From Streptomyces sp. NBC_01224 (GTDB taxonomy: Bacteria; Actinomycetota; Actinomycetes; Streptomycetales; Streptomycetaceae): a stretch of DNA of 64,000 nt. The stretch is taken from positions 9,295,001 to 9,359,000 of the forward strand of contig NZ_CP108529.1 in NCBI RefSeq assembly GCF_036002945.1, read 5' to 3'. Positions 1-8,583 of the stretch are shown piece by piece; the first letter of the stretch is position 1, and each line of letters begins with the position of its first letter. Both the position numbers and the translations under genes were made by a program. The notes beneath the pieces were generated by a model. It had not been told where the DNA came from. It worked only from the letters and a program-made list of their open reading frames with translations, and made no database searches.

Positions 1-66
1 CTCCGCGTGCTGGTCGCCTACCGGGTCCGCGACGGCCTGATCGACCACGTCGACTTCCTCGGCTGA
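1..66 (+). CDS. C-terminus of a SnoaL-like/NTF2-fold protein (partial)
   Basis: The first 22 codons are the end of a gene that starts before the window and stops with TGA at 64-66. The peptide ends in VRDGLIDHVDFLG, a pattern common at the last beta strand of small SnoaL-like (NTF2-fold) proteins. This is a weak assignment because only the tail is visible. Confidence 0.4.
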   Translation, partial: LRVLVAYRVRDGLIDHVDFLG

Positions 67-237
67 CCGAACGAACCGTCAGAGGGTGTTCGGTACCGGC
101 TTAGTGGTCGGCTCCGGAAGTCCTCCGGGGGTTGATCAGGTTGGCGGCGAGGCGGAGGATTCTTCTTGTCGGTCGGCGAGGGTGTGCTGGTCGAGCCGGG
201 CCAGCAGATCGTCCAGGTGCAGTACTGCTTGGACTAG

Positions 238-1897
238 CCTCGATCTTTCGTGATTGGTCGTCAGCTTCGGCTGGCGGCCAATGCGTCGTTGTGGAGCGTG
301 TGCGGGCATACGGGTGGCCCGATCGTCGCATCGGGTGGGCGCCGGATTCCACGGTTCCGGTCGGTGGCTCTTCTGCTCGTCGGGACGGGTTGTTGCTGGT
401 CAGCGTGGGTTCGGGAGGGTGTCGAGCCGTCTGATCGCGTCTGTGATCACGTCGGTCCATGGCCAGTGGTGGGCGAATCGCAGGTGCCGTTGGCGGGCGG
501 TGGTGATGAGTTGGGCAGCGGCGGAGAACAGCCGCAACCGCAGGCGGCGGGGCTCCCAGAGGCGGGGTTTGCCGGTCAGAGCGAGCATCGGCATCCAGGC
601 GAGCAGGTCGAGGGCGAGCTGGACGATCTCCAGCCAGATCCGGTTCTGTGCGGTCTCGTGCAGGGGCAGGTTCCGCAGGCCGGTGGCCCGTGCGTTCCGA
701 ATGCGGTCCTCTGCCCTCGCCCGTCGGCGGTGCCTCAGTTCCAGGTCCGTGATCTTCCCGCCCGTCGTGTTGGTGGCGAAGCAGGTGAGCCGCAGGCCGT
801 CGGCGTCGGTGAAGCGCAACTGGGCGCCGGGGTGGGGCCGTTCCTTGCGGACGATCAGCCGCATTCCCTTCGGCCAGCCCTTGAGTGTGTCGCCGTCGAG
901 TTCGGCGGTCCAGGCGCCGTCGCGGATCTCGCCGCCCGGCTCGACCGCTGGGGTCCAGGCGGAGGCCGGGACCTTCAACACGGCCTGATGAATCTGCTCA
1001 GTGATGGTCATCCCGACCGAGTACGACAGCCACCGGCCCCGTTTCGTGAGCCAGGCGAGGAACTCATGGGTGCCGCCCGCGGAGTCGGTACGGATCAGTG
1101 TGGACCGGCCGCGCCGGTGACGCTTGGGGAGCTGGGCCAAAGCGAGTTGAGTGGCGGTGATGTGGTCGGCGGCGGTGTTGGATCCCGCGTTCCCCGGCCG
1201 CAACAGTGCTGCCACCGGCTCCCCGGTGCCACCGCTTCCGTGGTCGACGAAGCCCATCAGGGGGTGATGTCCAAACGACTTCTTCCAGGTCGCGGCCGCG
1301 TCCTGCTTGTCGGAGTGGGCCAGGACCAGCACTCCGTCCAGGTTCACAATCACCTGGCCGCCCCTATCCGGCGCCGCATCTTTGGCCAACGTCCAGACGT
1401 ACTCGCGCACTTCGGCGCGCGCCGAGCGGATCGCGGTCAGGGCCTTGTCCCCGGCCGCGGCGAGGGTGTCGATCAGCCGGGAGACCGTTGGGTCGGAGGC
1501 CACCGGCCCGAACACGGCCGGCTCGGCCCGCAGCAGTCCCGCATCGGCCAGGCAGTCCCCGCCCAGCGCGACCGCGAGAGCCACATCCAGCAGGATCTTG
1601 CCCGGATCGTGCACCGCCCGAGGCCGCCGCCACGGCGTCAGCGCCGCCGATATCTCGGTATCCAGGCCGGTCTTACGGGCAGTCTCGACCAGCAGTACTC
1701 CGCCAGCCTGCGAGACCACCCCGCTCCCGCCGCCCTCGATGCGGACACGCGGATAGGACCCGATACGCTTCTTCACCTGAGGAGTGCTTCTTTCATGCGC
1801 CGACCTGGACCCTAGACAAGTCCCATCGTTGCAGGTCAGGAGCACTCTTCGCGTTTCCGATCACGCATCGGACACCCAGCCACGTGAAAGCCCGAGG
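238..1897 (-). mobile_element. IS1380-family insertion sequence with 4-bp target duplication
   Basis: The 1,660-bp element carries one transposase gene. Its ends form an imperfect inverted repeat starting CCTCG and continuing CTTTC: the left end reads cctcgatctttcgtga and the complement of the right end reads cctcgggctttcacgtg. Both ends are flanked by CTAG (234-237 and 1898-1901), a 4-bp target duplication as expected for IS1380. Matching ends, an open transposase frame and an intact duplication suggest a fairly recent, possibly still mobile insertion, in contrast to most transposon fragments in this window. Confidence 0.9.
400..1776 (-). CDS. IS1380-family transposase
   Basis: 458 residues from a GTG at 1776; the open frame extends 23 codons further upstream, but the family sequence begins at VKKRIGSYPRV. 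Family landmarks are HDPGKILLDVALAVALGG near the N-terminus, VIVNLDGVLVLAHSDKQ and LIRTDSAGGTHEFLAWL, which hold DDE-type aspartates, and ARATGLRNLPLHETAQNRIW near the C-terminus. Length is normal for the family and there is no frameshift, so it is likely functional. It is the only gene of the element at 238-1897. Confidence 0.92.
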   Translation of the reverse strand: MKKRIGSYPRVRIEGGGSGVVSQAGGVLLVETARKTGLDTEISAALTPWRRPRAVHDPGKILLDVALAVALGGDCLADAGLLRAEPAVFGPVASDPTVSRLIDTLAAAGDKALTAIRSARAEVREYVWTLAKDAAPDRGGQVIVNLDGVLVLAHSDKQDAAATWKKSFGHHPLMGFVDHGSGGTGEPVAALLRPGNAGSNTAADHITATQLALAQLPKRHRRGRSTLIRTDSAGGTHEFLAWLTKRGRWLSYSVGMTITEQIHQAVLKVPASAWTPAVEPGGEIRDGAWTAELDGDTLKGWPKGMRLIVRKERPHPGAQLRFTDADGLRLTCFATNTTGGKITDLELRHRRRARAEDRIRNARATGLRNLPLHETAQNRIWLEIVQLALDLLAWMPMLALTGKPRLWEPRRLRLRLFSAAAQLITTARQRHLRFAHHWPWTDVITDAIRRLDTLPNPR

Positions 1898-2175
1898 CTA
1901 GACGGCAGTAGACGACGTCGGCGACTCTCGGGAAGCACAGGACAGCGATCCAGGCGGCCTCCAGCGCCGAGCTCCTGGTGGGCAGTCAGGCGCCCTTGAG
2001 CGCGTCGCGGACGGCATGCGGCGCAGGGTGCTTGACCGTCCTGAATGATCTATCCGAGATTGGCCGTTGTCCTCCATGCCTGTGGCCCGAGCCGTGGCTC
2101 TTACCTTGACTTCCTCCGAGCGCCGCCGGTTGAAAACGATGGCCTACGGTCGCAAGACCGAATGTGCGTGCTGTG

Positions 2176-2264
2176 CTGTTCCCGCACCCGCGGGGATGGT
2201 CCCACCGCTCCGGCGCCGGAGAAGCAGCACGCCGCCTGTTCCCCGCACCCGCGGGGTGATTTCC
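2176..2264 (+). CRISPR. Two-repeat type I-E-like CRISPR relic
   Basis: Two copies of an actinobacterial type I-E-like repeat lie at 2176-2203 (28 nt, one C short) and 2236-2264 (29 nt). They share CTGTTCCC(C)GCACCCGCGGGG, whose inner bases form the usual hairpin. The interval 2204-2235 is exactly 32 nt, the standard I-E spacer length. The second copy diverges after GGGG (tgatttcc against atggtccc), as a leader-distal terminal repeat often does. No third repeat is found at the 61-bp period on either side, and no cas gene lies in the window. Confidence 0.7.
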
Positions 2265-2363
2265 GGTTCGCCGCCTCACCGGCGTGTCGGACAACACGAG
2301 AGTGTCGGTGTTCGACGACACGTGAAGTGTCAGTGAGTCGTGCGCCCTGGTTGGCCTGTGCGA

Positions 2364-3017
2364 TCAGATCTGAGCGATGAGCGCGTAGCGTTCGTCGGCC
2401 ACCGGTCCGCCCCAGAGGTCGGGGCTGCTGCTGAGGTCCTCGGTGCGCAACTCGGTGACGAGTGGGCGTACGACGGCTGCCAGTTCGTCGGCGCCGATGC
2501 CCTGGTGCCAGGGCAGGGTCTCGGCTCCCGCGACGTAGGGGACTCCAGCCTGTCCGGCCTCACGCCACCGGCCCTCGACCAGGACAAGCTTGCCGCCCGG
2601 GCGGATACGTGCAATCCACTCACGCAATGCGGCCTGCGGATTGGGCAGCGTCCACACCAGGTGCCGGGAGAGTAGGAGGTCGAACTGCTCGTCACCGGTG
2701 GGCGGCACCGCAGCGTCACCCACGAGGAATCGGGCCTGGAGACCGGCGGCCGTCAGCTTGGCGCGGGCCTGGTCGACCATCCGCGGTGCCAGGTCCACTC
2801 CCGTGACGCGGTGCCCGGCCTCGGCCAGTAGCTGTGAGATTGAGCCGGTACCGCAGCCGACGTCCAGCACATCCGCCGGGGTGGCCGGCGCCCAGGAGAT
2901 CAGGCGCTCCTGCCAGGCGGCGCGGGTGACCTCTTCGCGCAGGCCGTGGTCGGGCTCGTCGTCAAAATCGAGGGCAGCGTCGTTCCAGTAGGCGGTGATG
3001 GCGGCAGGGTTCGTCAT
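2364..3017 (-). CDS. Class I SAM-dependent methyltransferase
   Basis: 217 residues from ATG 3017. The frame is open 22 codons further upstream, but MTNPAAITAYWNDAALDFD is the typical family start. Motif I is LDVGCGTGS at residues 51-59 and the acidic residue after beta 2 is in VTGVDLAP (D75). LLSRHLVWTLPNPQAAL and RPGGKLVLVEG follow as motifs II and III. It is expected to be a cytosolic small-molecule methyltransferase; the substrate cannot be read from sequence. It stands alone, about 140 bp downstream of the similarly oriented aldo/keto reductase. Confidence 0.85.
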   Translation of the reverse strand: MTNPAAITAYWNDAALDFDDEPDHGLREEVTRAAWQERLISWAPATPADVLDVGCGTGSISQLLAEAGHRVTGVDLAPRMVDQARAKLTAAGLQARFLVGDAAVPPTGDEQFDLLLSRHLVWTLPNPQAALREWIARIRPGGKLVLVEGRWREAGQAGVPYVAGAETLPWHQGIGADELAAVVRPLVTELRTEDLSSSPDLWGGPVADERYALIAQI

Positions 3018-3158
3018 GGTGGCAATCTTGGCATCCTCCACTGACAGAGTCCCGGGGCCATGGGGTTGAGCTGACGGTTCCATGTCCCCTCATGCTGCTG
3101 ACCACTCGATGGACGGAGATGGCAGCGGCAACTGGTTGTGCGCGGGTGGTAGTAGGAC

Positions 3159-4058
3159 TCAGGTCGCGTGGTGGCCGGACGAGTCGAGGAGCGTTATCTC
3201 CTCATCCGTCAGCTGCAGTGCGCCTGCCGCCAGATTGTCGACCAGGTGGTCCGGGTTGCCCGTGCCCGGGATGGCCAGCACATGTTCGCCCTGTTGCAGC
3301 GTCCATGCCAGGCGGACCTGCGCGGGCGATGCGCCGTGTGCGCGGGCGACGGCGATTACCTGCTTACTCTCGGCGCCGCTGGCTCCCGCCTCGCGTCCGT
3401 CGCCGGCGATGGAGAAGAAGGGCACGAACGCGATGCTCCGCGCCGCGCACTCCTGCAGCATCTCATCGCCGGCACGCGCGCCGATCCCGTAGCGGTTCTG
3501 GACACACATCACCGGTGCGATCGCCTCGGCTTCGGCGAGATGCTCCGGCCGGACACCGGAGATTCCGAGGTGCCGGACGAGCCCGGCGTCGCGCAGCTCG
3601 GCGAGCACCCCGAAGTGCTCGGCGATGGAGTCCTGGCCCATGAGGCGCAGGTTGACCAGGTCGAGGTGGTCGCGGCCGAGCTGGCGCAGGTTCTCCTCGA
3701 CCTGGCCGCGCAGTTGGTCGGGCCGGGCCGGGGTGGTCCACTCGCCCGACGTGTCCCGGGCCGGACCGACCTTGGTGGCGATGACGAGGTCGTCCGGATA
3801 CGGCGCCAGCGCCGAGTTGATCAGTTCGTTGGCGGAGCGCAGCCGAGAGAAGTAGAACGCCGCGGTGTCGATGTGGTTGACGCCGAGCTCGACTGCACGG
3901 CGCAGCACGCCGATCACACGGTTGCGGTCGCTGGGGGTTCCGAGGTGGAAGGGGGCGTTTCCGGTCAGGCGCATTGCGCCGAAGCCGATCCGGTTGACCT
4001 TCAGGTCGCCGAGGAGCCAGGTGCCCGCGGCGGCCGCGGAGATCGTGTTTGGTGTCAT
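3159..4058 (-). CDS. Aldo/keto reductase
   Basis: 299 residues from ATG 4058, preceded by TGGGGAAG; an upstream in-frame ATG at 4166 would add 36 atypical residues. The TIM-barrel signature is clear: IGFGAMRLTG at the start, HIDTAAFYF with the catalytic Asp64 and Tyr69, and ATKVGPA with Lys96. GIGARAGDEMLQECAARSIAFVPFF and the late LAIPGTGNPDHLVDNL (NADPH-binding region) also fit. Predicted role: NADPH-dependent reduction of a carbonyl compound in the cytosol. Substrate unknown. Confidence 0.88.
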   Translation of the reverse strand: MTPNTISAAAAGTWLLGDLKVNRIGFGAMRLTGNAPFHLGTPSDRNRVIGVLRRAVELGVNHIDTAAFYFSRLRSANELINSALAPYPDDLVIATKVGPARDTSGEWTTPARPDQLRGQVEENLRQLGRDHLDLVNLRLMGQDSIAEHFGVLAELRDAGLVRHLGISGVRPEHLAEAEAIAPVMCVQNRYGIGARAGDEMLQECAARSIAFVPFFSIAGDGREAGASGAESKQVIAVARAHGASPAQVRLAWTLQQGEHVLAIPGTGNPDHLVDNLAAGALQLTDEEITLLDSSGHHAT

Positions 4059-4874
4059 CTTCCCCAGTTTTCTTTCGATCGGACGTCGCCCGTCGACCGG
4101 GCGGCCTTGGAGTATGCATGGGTGGCAGCCACGGCGAGAAGGCGCGGAGCCTCGGGGGAATGTCACAGCGGACCTGGGAACCGGAGGGTGCCGCGAGGAG
4201 TTGTTACTTGCGAAGTCTCGCCCCTTGTTTCTGGGGGTCAGGTGCGCGTTCTGAAGCCTGACCGTCCGCGTTCTTCCGACGTTGGCGAGCGGTCTCGCTC
4301 TCCATCAGTTCGCCGAAGCGTGCGCTGTGCCAGATGGTGCCCTCGTGCTTCACGTACGCAGGTGTCCAGGCTCGGGTGAGGACGGGTTTGACGTGGTTCG
4401 TGGTTCGTCGACGGATGCCTGGCCGGGTCCGGACTGACGCTCACAACACCGACCCCACCCTGAAAACCTTCTTACGCAGCTGGTGGGTTGGTTCCGGCCA
4501 CTCGTAGGATCGGGAGGCCCAGGGGTGCCGGGTGTGGCTGTCAACATCATGCCGCCGGAGTGGCTTCTACTGATTGGCCACCCGGTGCGCCGCGACGACT
4601 CGGGCCACTGATCGGGATGCGCGCGGCAAGATCGCTTGGTAAGGACACGCTGGCGAGGTCGTCTGCTGGGACAGGTACAGGATCCACTTCGGAGGTGACC
4701 GTGCCCGAACTGTGGGCTGGTAAGAACGGTACGTATGGGTTGCGCACACCTGGCCGCATGGTCGTGTCAATCCTGAGACATTCCTTGCGAGGATTGAGGG
4801 GCAGGAATCGTGTTGACCATGGTTCTGGTGGAGAACACCCGCAGGGCCATTAAGCAAGGCAAGGAGTGTTCAGG
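4059..4874. other. Intergenic region, no gene recognised
   Basis: About 800 bases with only short frames that lack codon bias or family motifs. The last 20 bases hold the ribosome binding site (AAGGAG, 4861-4866) of the secreted protein gene that starts at 4875. Promoters for that gene and for the leftward aldo/keto reductase must lie here, but no convincing -35/-10 pair was picked out by eye. Confidence 0.5.
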
Positions 4875-5381
4875 ATGCGTACGAACTGGAAGTTCGCCGT
4901 TACCGTCGCCGCCACTGCGCTGACGGGTGCTGCTGGTGCGGGAGTCGCGCAGGCTTCGCCCGTAACGGCCGGCAGCGTCGCCCCTTCGGCCTGCCGGCCG
5001 GCCAACCACACCGCGAAGATCACCGAGGCGCCCGCCAGCGCAGGGCACCGCCACTACCGCGTGACGCTGACCGCGCCGCGCGGGTACGAGCCGTGCAAGC
5101 TGGCCGGTTCGCCCACCAACGTGCGGTTCTCGAACCGCGGTTCGGAGATCGGGGTCGCCGCTGGCCACTACGGCAACCAGGCAACCGTGGTGACCTTCGG
5201 CCCGGGCCACCCGGTGCACTTCGATATCCAGGTTCCCAGCAGCGGCCGCAGCACCGCCGCGAGGGAGGCATCGTTCACGCTCCAGGCTCCGGACGGGGAG
5301 ATCCCCGGCACGTCCGTCGCCCAGGGCAAGCTCAAGGTGGCCACCGATACCCTCATCGGTCCGGTCCAGCGCGGCGCCTGA
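4875..5381 (+). CDS. Secreted DUF4232-like protein
   Basis: 168 residues. ATG 4875 is chosen because AAGGAG lies 8 nt upstream; the in-frame GTG at 4866 overlaps that site. The N-terminus is a Sec signal peptide (MRTNWK, then a hydrophobic stretch to AGVAQA), with likely cleavage after Ala27. The mature part has two cysteines (CRPAN and EPCKL) and a beta-rich domain (HYRVTLTAPRGYEPC, NQATVVTFGPGHPVHFDI) like the DUF4232 secreted proteins of streptomycetes. The protein is probably exported and disulfide-bonded; its function is unknown. Confidence 0.75.
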   Translation: MRTNWKFAVTVAATALTGAAGAGVAQASPVTAGSVAPSACRPANHTAKITEAPASAGHRHYRVTLTAPRGYEPCKLAGSPTNVRFSNRGSEIGVAAGHYGNQATVVTFGPGHPVHFDIQVPSSGRSTAAREASFTLQAPDGEIPGTSVAQGKLKVATDTLIGPVQRGA

Positions 5382-5402
5382 CCTCCTCCCACAACCCGGT
5401 GC

Positions 5403-5431
5403 GTCCCGCGGCAGTGTCACGGCGGCGGGAC
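5403..5431 (+). terminator. Probable terminator after the secreted protein gene
   Basis: A hairpin with arms GTCCCGC and GCGGGAC lies 20 nt after the stop at 5381. It has no T-tract, which is common for streptomycete terminators. Confidence 0.4.
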
Positions 5432-5532
5432 ACACCGGGTCTTTCGTGTGCGGTGTACCGCTGAACGGCTTGCATCGGAAGCAACAGCGCGGGGTGGCTT
5501 CGTTCACTTTCAGCAGGATCAGGCACAAATTC

Positions 5533-5625
5533 CGTGAGAGACGTGTACTTGTCTATGACGGAGACTGCGGCCTCTGCACCACCTCGGTGACGTTCGCCGA
5601 GCAACATCTCCGTCCCCGTTGTGCA
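5533..5625 (+). pseudogene. N-terminal scrap of a DUF393/DCC thiol-disulfide oxidoreductase
   Basis: The peptide VLVYDGDCGLCTTSVTFAEQ is the N-terminal signature of the DCC (DUF393) family, including the CxxC pair. Homology stops at about 5625, where an IS21-type transposase fragment begins, so about 100 expected residues are missing. The fragment is too short to be active. Confidence 0.7.
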
Positions 5626-5635
5626 ACCACCCCAG

Positions 5636-5851
5636 ATGTCGAAGGTCGAGCTGTACGCGGCGATCCGACGCGATCACCGCGCGGACATGAAGATGCGCGA
5701 GCTTGAGTGCAAATACAACGTGTCATGGCGGACGGTCAAGAAGGCCGTGGACTCGGCGCTGGATCTGTACAAGCCGTTGATCGACGAGATGCTGCGGACG
5801 GATCTCGATGCGCCGTGCAATCGGCACCATACGATCACGCGGATCTTCCAC
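5636..5851 (+). pseudogene. IS21-family IstA transposase, N-terminal fragment
   Basis: From ATG 5636 the translation gives KVELYAAIRRDHRADMKMRE, a helix-turn-helix region, then LYKPLIDEMLRTDLDAP and HHTITRIFHRI, typical of IstA N-termini. It stops matching near 5851, before the catalytic core, and the frame runs on into the DUF6191 region. The fragment separates the DUF393 scrap from the DUF6191 gene. Confidence 0.8.
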
Positions 5852-5903
5852 CGGATCATCCCGGGAACGGCCGCACGGCGCCGGACGTTGGGCCTGCGTG
5901 GTG

Positions 5904-6227
5904 ATGTTGTCGAGCCTATTAGTCATGGCCGTGCTGGTGATGGTGCCGTTCCTGCTGGCTTCGGCCCGCTACATCGTCGTCCGTACCGGCCGACCCGATT
6001 GGTTGCGCCATGCCCTAGCGGCCCGCACACCGCGTCATGGGCTGGGTGTGGGGGCCTCGGTCGCCGATGAGCTGCATGCGTTCCTCAACTCGGCAAAGCG
6101 CGTGGAGATCGAGCACCGGGTGGAGGAACAGGTCCTGAAGGACGACGCGCGGGACGGCGCGCCGCCCCGCATGGGGGTGGACCTGGAAGCCGGTACGGCG
6201 GTGGTCCGGCGGAAGCCGAAGTCCTGA
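5904..6227 (+). CDS. DUF6191-family small membrane protein
   Basis: 107 residues from ATG 5904. One N-terminal transmembrane segment (about residues 2-26) is followed by a soluble tail with PRHGLGVGASVADELHAFLN, KRVEIE and PPRMGVDLEAGTAVV, which I associate with DUF6191. No strong ribosome binding site precedes the ATG, and an IS21 fragment abuts upstream, so the original 5' end or promoter may be lost. Function unknown. Confidence 0.65.
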   Translation: MLSSLLVMAVLVMVPFLLASARYIVVRTGRPDWLRHALAARTPRHGLGVGASVADELHAFLNSAKRVEIEHRVEEQVLKDDARDGAPPRMGVDLEAGTAVVRRKPKS

Positions 6228-6795
6228 CAACGGAACGGGCACCGGCAGCATTTGCCGCTGGCCGGCGGTCCGCTCCCGGGAAGATCATTAATTGCTGTAC
6301 AGATGGTCCCAAGGCCGTGATCTCCTCTCACCGCACCGCCCTATGAGCAGTCGGGCGACCTGCCCGGAGAGGCCACCGCCGTCACTTCTCATGAATATCA
6401 GCCAGCCCATTGATGAACGACTGCTGTCGAAACTCGTCAGCAAACGCTGCTGCTGAAAGTTAACGAAGCCAGGGTGCAGGCGGTGCCGGCGTTGCTTGAG
6501 TTCGCACACACTGACCTGCGCGTGCCTATCTGCTGTCCATCTCACGGGCGGATTGTCCATTGAGGCGCGGACCCTGCAGCAACTGCAGGGTCCGCGCTTC
6601 CGTGCGCATTGGTTTCTACGGGAACACCGTAATCCGCGCTTGATGCGCACTCGTTGTGTCGGCTGAGGATGAGCAATCCAGGCAAGCCAAGCATCGCGGG
6701 TGGTCACGGTCGGTGGGGGCTGTGAGACGTGGGGCTTGCCTGCATTCCGTACCGCGTAATGGCGTTGTCGCATGCCACGTGGGAATGCTCATCGC
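6228..6795. other. Intergenic region with a strong hairpin
   Basis: No gene recognised; the only long frame (minus strand, about 6288-6773) lacks family motifs and typical codon bias. The region contains the long hairpin at 6562-6600 and the downstream flank of the leftward TetR gene. Confidence 0.5.
6562..6600. terminator. 18-bp stem, 3-nt loop hairpin
   Basis: Arms 6562-6579 and 6583-6600 pair over 18 bp with one G-T wobble around the loop CAA; the inner 15 bp (gcgcggaccctgcag) are perfect. No T-tract follows. It lies about 200 bp beyond the TetR gene ending at 6796, so it could stop leftward transcription, or serve both strands. Confidence 0.5.
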
Positions 6796-7440
6796 TCAGC
6801 ACGAGTGAGGTCGGGCCGCGTCACCAGCTGCGGCCGATGCCACTTGCAGCCCGTCTGGGCTCTCCGGATACACCGCCTGCAGGAGGCCGCGGACGAAGCG
6901 GTCGGGGTCGTCCAGGCCGGCGGCGGCCAGGGTGTCGGAGCCGTCGGCCAGCAGGTGTGGGATGGCGGCGTGTATGGCGAGGGTGACGATGGCTGCCCGC
7001 TGCGGAGTGACGGGCAGTCCGGCGGCCCGCTGAGCCAGCTCGAAACCCTCGAAGTCGGAGGCCGCGATGGGATCGAGGATGGCTGACAACCAGGGCTTGC
7101 GGGCCGCCTCGACCTGCAGCTCCAGGTAGGCGAGCAGGCGGGGGCGACCGGGCCCTGCGACGTTCTCCACGAGCGCCCGGAACGTGGCTACCAGGCCCTC
7201 GCGGTCAGTGGATCCCGGTCCAGTGGCGGCCATGTGTGCCGTGGTCTCGCGGTACCGCTCCAGGCAGCGCTCGGCCACCGCGCGCAGTAGGGCGTCCCGG
7301 GTCGGGAAGTAGTTCTTGGTGGTGCCGGGCGGCACCTCTGCGGTCGTGTCGACAGCGCGGTGCGTAAGGCCGCGTCCGCCCGCTTCGGCCAGCACCTCGA
7401 TGGCCGCGTCGCGCAGCCGGTCTCGGCGATCCGGATTCAC
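6796..7440 (-). CDS. TetR-family regulator, divergent from a flavin monooxygenase
   Basis: 214 residues from GTG 7440, with AAGGAG 8 nt upstream. The N-terminal HTH is RDRLRDAAIEVLAEAGGRGL, THRAVDTTAEVPPGTTKNYF and PTRDALLRAVAE. The C-terminal ligand domain resembles the TetR_C group with PRLLAYLELQVEAARKPWL. It is transcribed away from the FAD-dependent monooxygenase at 7540 across a 99-bp gap, so it most likely represses that gene and is relieved by its substrate or a related compound (inferred from the arrangement). Confidence 0.88.
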   Translation of the reverse strand: MNPDRRDRLRDAAIEVLAEAGGRGLTHRAVDTTAEVPPGTTKNYFPTRDALLRAVAERCLERYRETTAHMAATGPGSTDREGLVATFRALVENVAGPGRPRLLAYLELQVEAARKPWLSAILDPIAASDFEGFELAQRAAGLPVTPQRAAIVTLAIHAAIPHLLADGSDTLAAAGLDDPDRFVRGLLQAVYPESPDGLQVASAAAGDAARPHSC

Positions 7441-7487
7441 CGTCAGCTCTCCTTACTCCTGGGCACCTTGCCCACGCTACCCCAGCC

Positions 7488-7497
7488 GTGGTACCAC
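7488..7497. promoter_or_regulatory. Candidate TetR operator palindrome
   Basis: GTGGTACCAC is a perfect 10-bp palindrome inside the 99-bp divergent gap, 52 nt before the monooxygenase ATG; the half-site GTGGT recurs at 7502. It is the only strong symmetric site in the gap. Confidence 0.4.
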
Positions 7498-7539
7498 AGA
7501 TGTGGTGATCGAAGGGTCGAGCGAATCGGGGAGGGTGGC

Positions 7540-8583
7540 ATGACGGGAATGGCGGTTGTAGTTGGGGCGGGAGTCGGTGGGCTGGCGACGGCGATCGGGC
7601 TGCGCCGCGCGGGTTGGGAGGTGTCGATCCTGGAGCGGCGGACGGAGCTGGAGCAGTACGGCACCGCGTTCGGCATCCACCCCACCGCGCAGGCCGCGCT
7701 CGATCGTCTGGGGGTGGGCGAGGCGTTCCGCGGTCGGGCAGTTCCCTACCGAGGGGCCCGTATCCGCACCCCAGAGGGGAAGGTGATGGCGAGCCTCCCG
7801 CTGGAGCGGATCGAGCGGAGGGCCGGCCGCCCCGAACTGCTGATCTCCCGGCCCTACCTGATCGATGCACTCATGGCCGAGTTGGACGCCTTCGGAGATG
7901 TACCTCTCAAGTTCGGGGAGAACGTCTCCGAGGTGGATGCGCTGGTGGCCGGGTACGACCTGGTGGTCGGTGCCGACGGAATCCGCAGCGCCGTGCGCGC
8001 CGTCCGGTTCGGCGAGCGCAGCGGTCCGCGGCACCTCGGAACCGTCGCCTGGATCGGCATCGCCGACTTCGAGAGCGGCGTCTACGGCGAGACCTGGGGC
8101 AAGGGCCGGTTCTTCGGGATGACTCCGGTCGAGCCGGGCCGCACCAACTGGTACGCCACCGTGCCCGAGGCCACCACCGCCGAGGAGCTGCGCGGACACT
8201 TTGAGGACTGGCACAACCCCATCCCGCGTGTCCTCGCCGAGACCGACCCGTCCACCTGGATCCGTTACGAGATGCGGCACCTGTTCCCCGCTCTGCCGAC
8301 CTTTGTCAACGGTGGGAGGGTCGCGCTGGTCGGCGACGCGGCGCACGCCATGACGCCCAACCTGGGCCAAGGTGCGTGCACGGCGATCCTCGACGCGGAG
8401 GCCCTGACCCGGGCCGTCGCCGAGCACGACCCGGTCGGCCTGCCCGCCGCCCTGCGCGCCTACGACTCGGAACGCCGTCGCAGCGCCCAGCGGGTCGCCT
8501 TCGGCTCCCGGAACCTGCACCGCTTCATGACCACCGAGCGCACCCGCCTGCGCAACTCGCTGTTTCGCATGATGCCGAGCTGA
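7540..8583 (+). CDS. FAD-dependent monooxygenase (PHBH-type aromatic hydroxylase fold)
   Basis: 347 residues from ATG 7540, with GGGGAGG 5 nt upstream. The Rossmann motif VVVGAGVGGLATA is at residues 6-18, the DLVVGADGIRSAVR motif is in the middle, and VGDAAHAMTPNLGQGACTAI binds the FAD ribityl chain. The order and length fit group A flavoprotein monooxygenases, which hydroxylate small hydrophobic or aromatic compounds using NAD(P)H and oxygen. The divergent TetR suggests substrate-induced detoxification or tailoring; the substrate is not predictable. Confidence 0.9.
   Translation: MTGMAVVVGAGVGGLATAIGLRRAGWEVSILERRTELEQYGTAFGIHPTAQAALDRLGVGEAFRGRAVPYRGARIRTPEGKVMASLPLERIERRAGRPELLISRPYLIDALMAELDAFGDVPLKFGENVSEVDALVAGYDLVVGADGIRSAVRAVRFGERSGPRHLGTVAWIGIADFESGVYGETWGKGRFFGMTPVEPGRTNWYATVPEATTAEELRGHFEDWHNPIPRVLAETDPSTWIRYEMRHLFPALPTFVNGGRVALVGDAAHAMTPNLGQGACTAILDAEALTRAVAEHDPVGLPAALRAYDSERRRSAQRVAFGSRNLHRFMTTERTRLRNSLFRMMPS

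Larger units (their letters stand above)
136..1985 (-). pseudogene. Unidentified open frame split by the IS1380-type element
   Basis: If the element at 238-1897 and one copy of its CTAG duplication are removed, a minus-strand frame runs unbroken from just after a stop at 1988-1986 to a stop at 138-136, about 60 codons. The right part contains ALEAAWIAVLCF and the left part LHLDDLLARLDQHT. No start codon is evident and I do not recognise the protein. It may be the tail of a regulator or simply non-coding DNA open by chance. Confidence 0.25.

Noticed and set aside
250..1815. 521-codon plus-strand open frame
   Set aside because: It is a shadow of the IS1380 transposase on the other strand: no family motifs, and G+C codon positions fit the minus-strand gene.
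2115..2325. Additional CRISPR repeats at 61-bp steps
   Set aside because: Sequences at 2115 and 2297 show no repeat hairpin; only two repeats are supported.
1986..2380. Open frames across the CRISPR relic
   Set aside because: Their translations contain only repeat-derived peptides such as RTRGDG and SPHPRGD, a known artefact of type I-E arrays.
4238..4857. Several short frames on both strands
   Set aside because: None has a ribosome binding site with suitable spacing or a recognisable motif.
6288..6773. 161-codon minus-strand frame
   Set aside because: It crosses an 18-bp terminator-like hairpin, has poor codon bias and no family motif.
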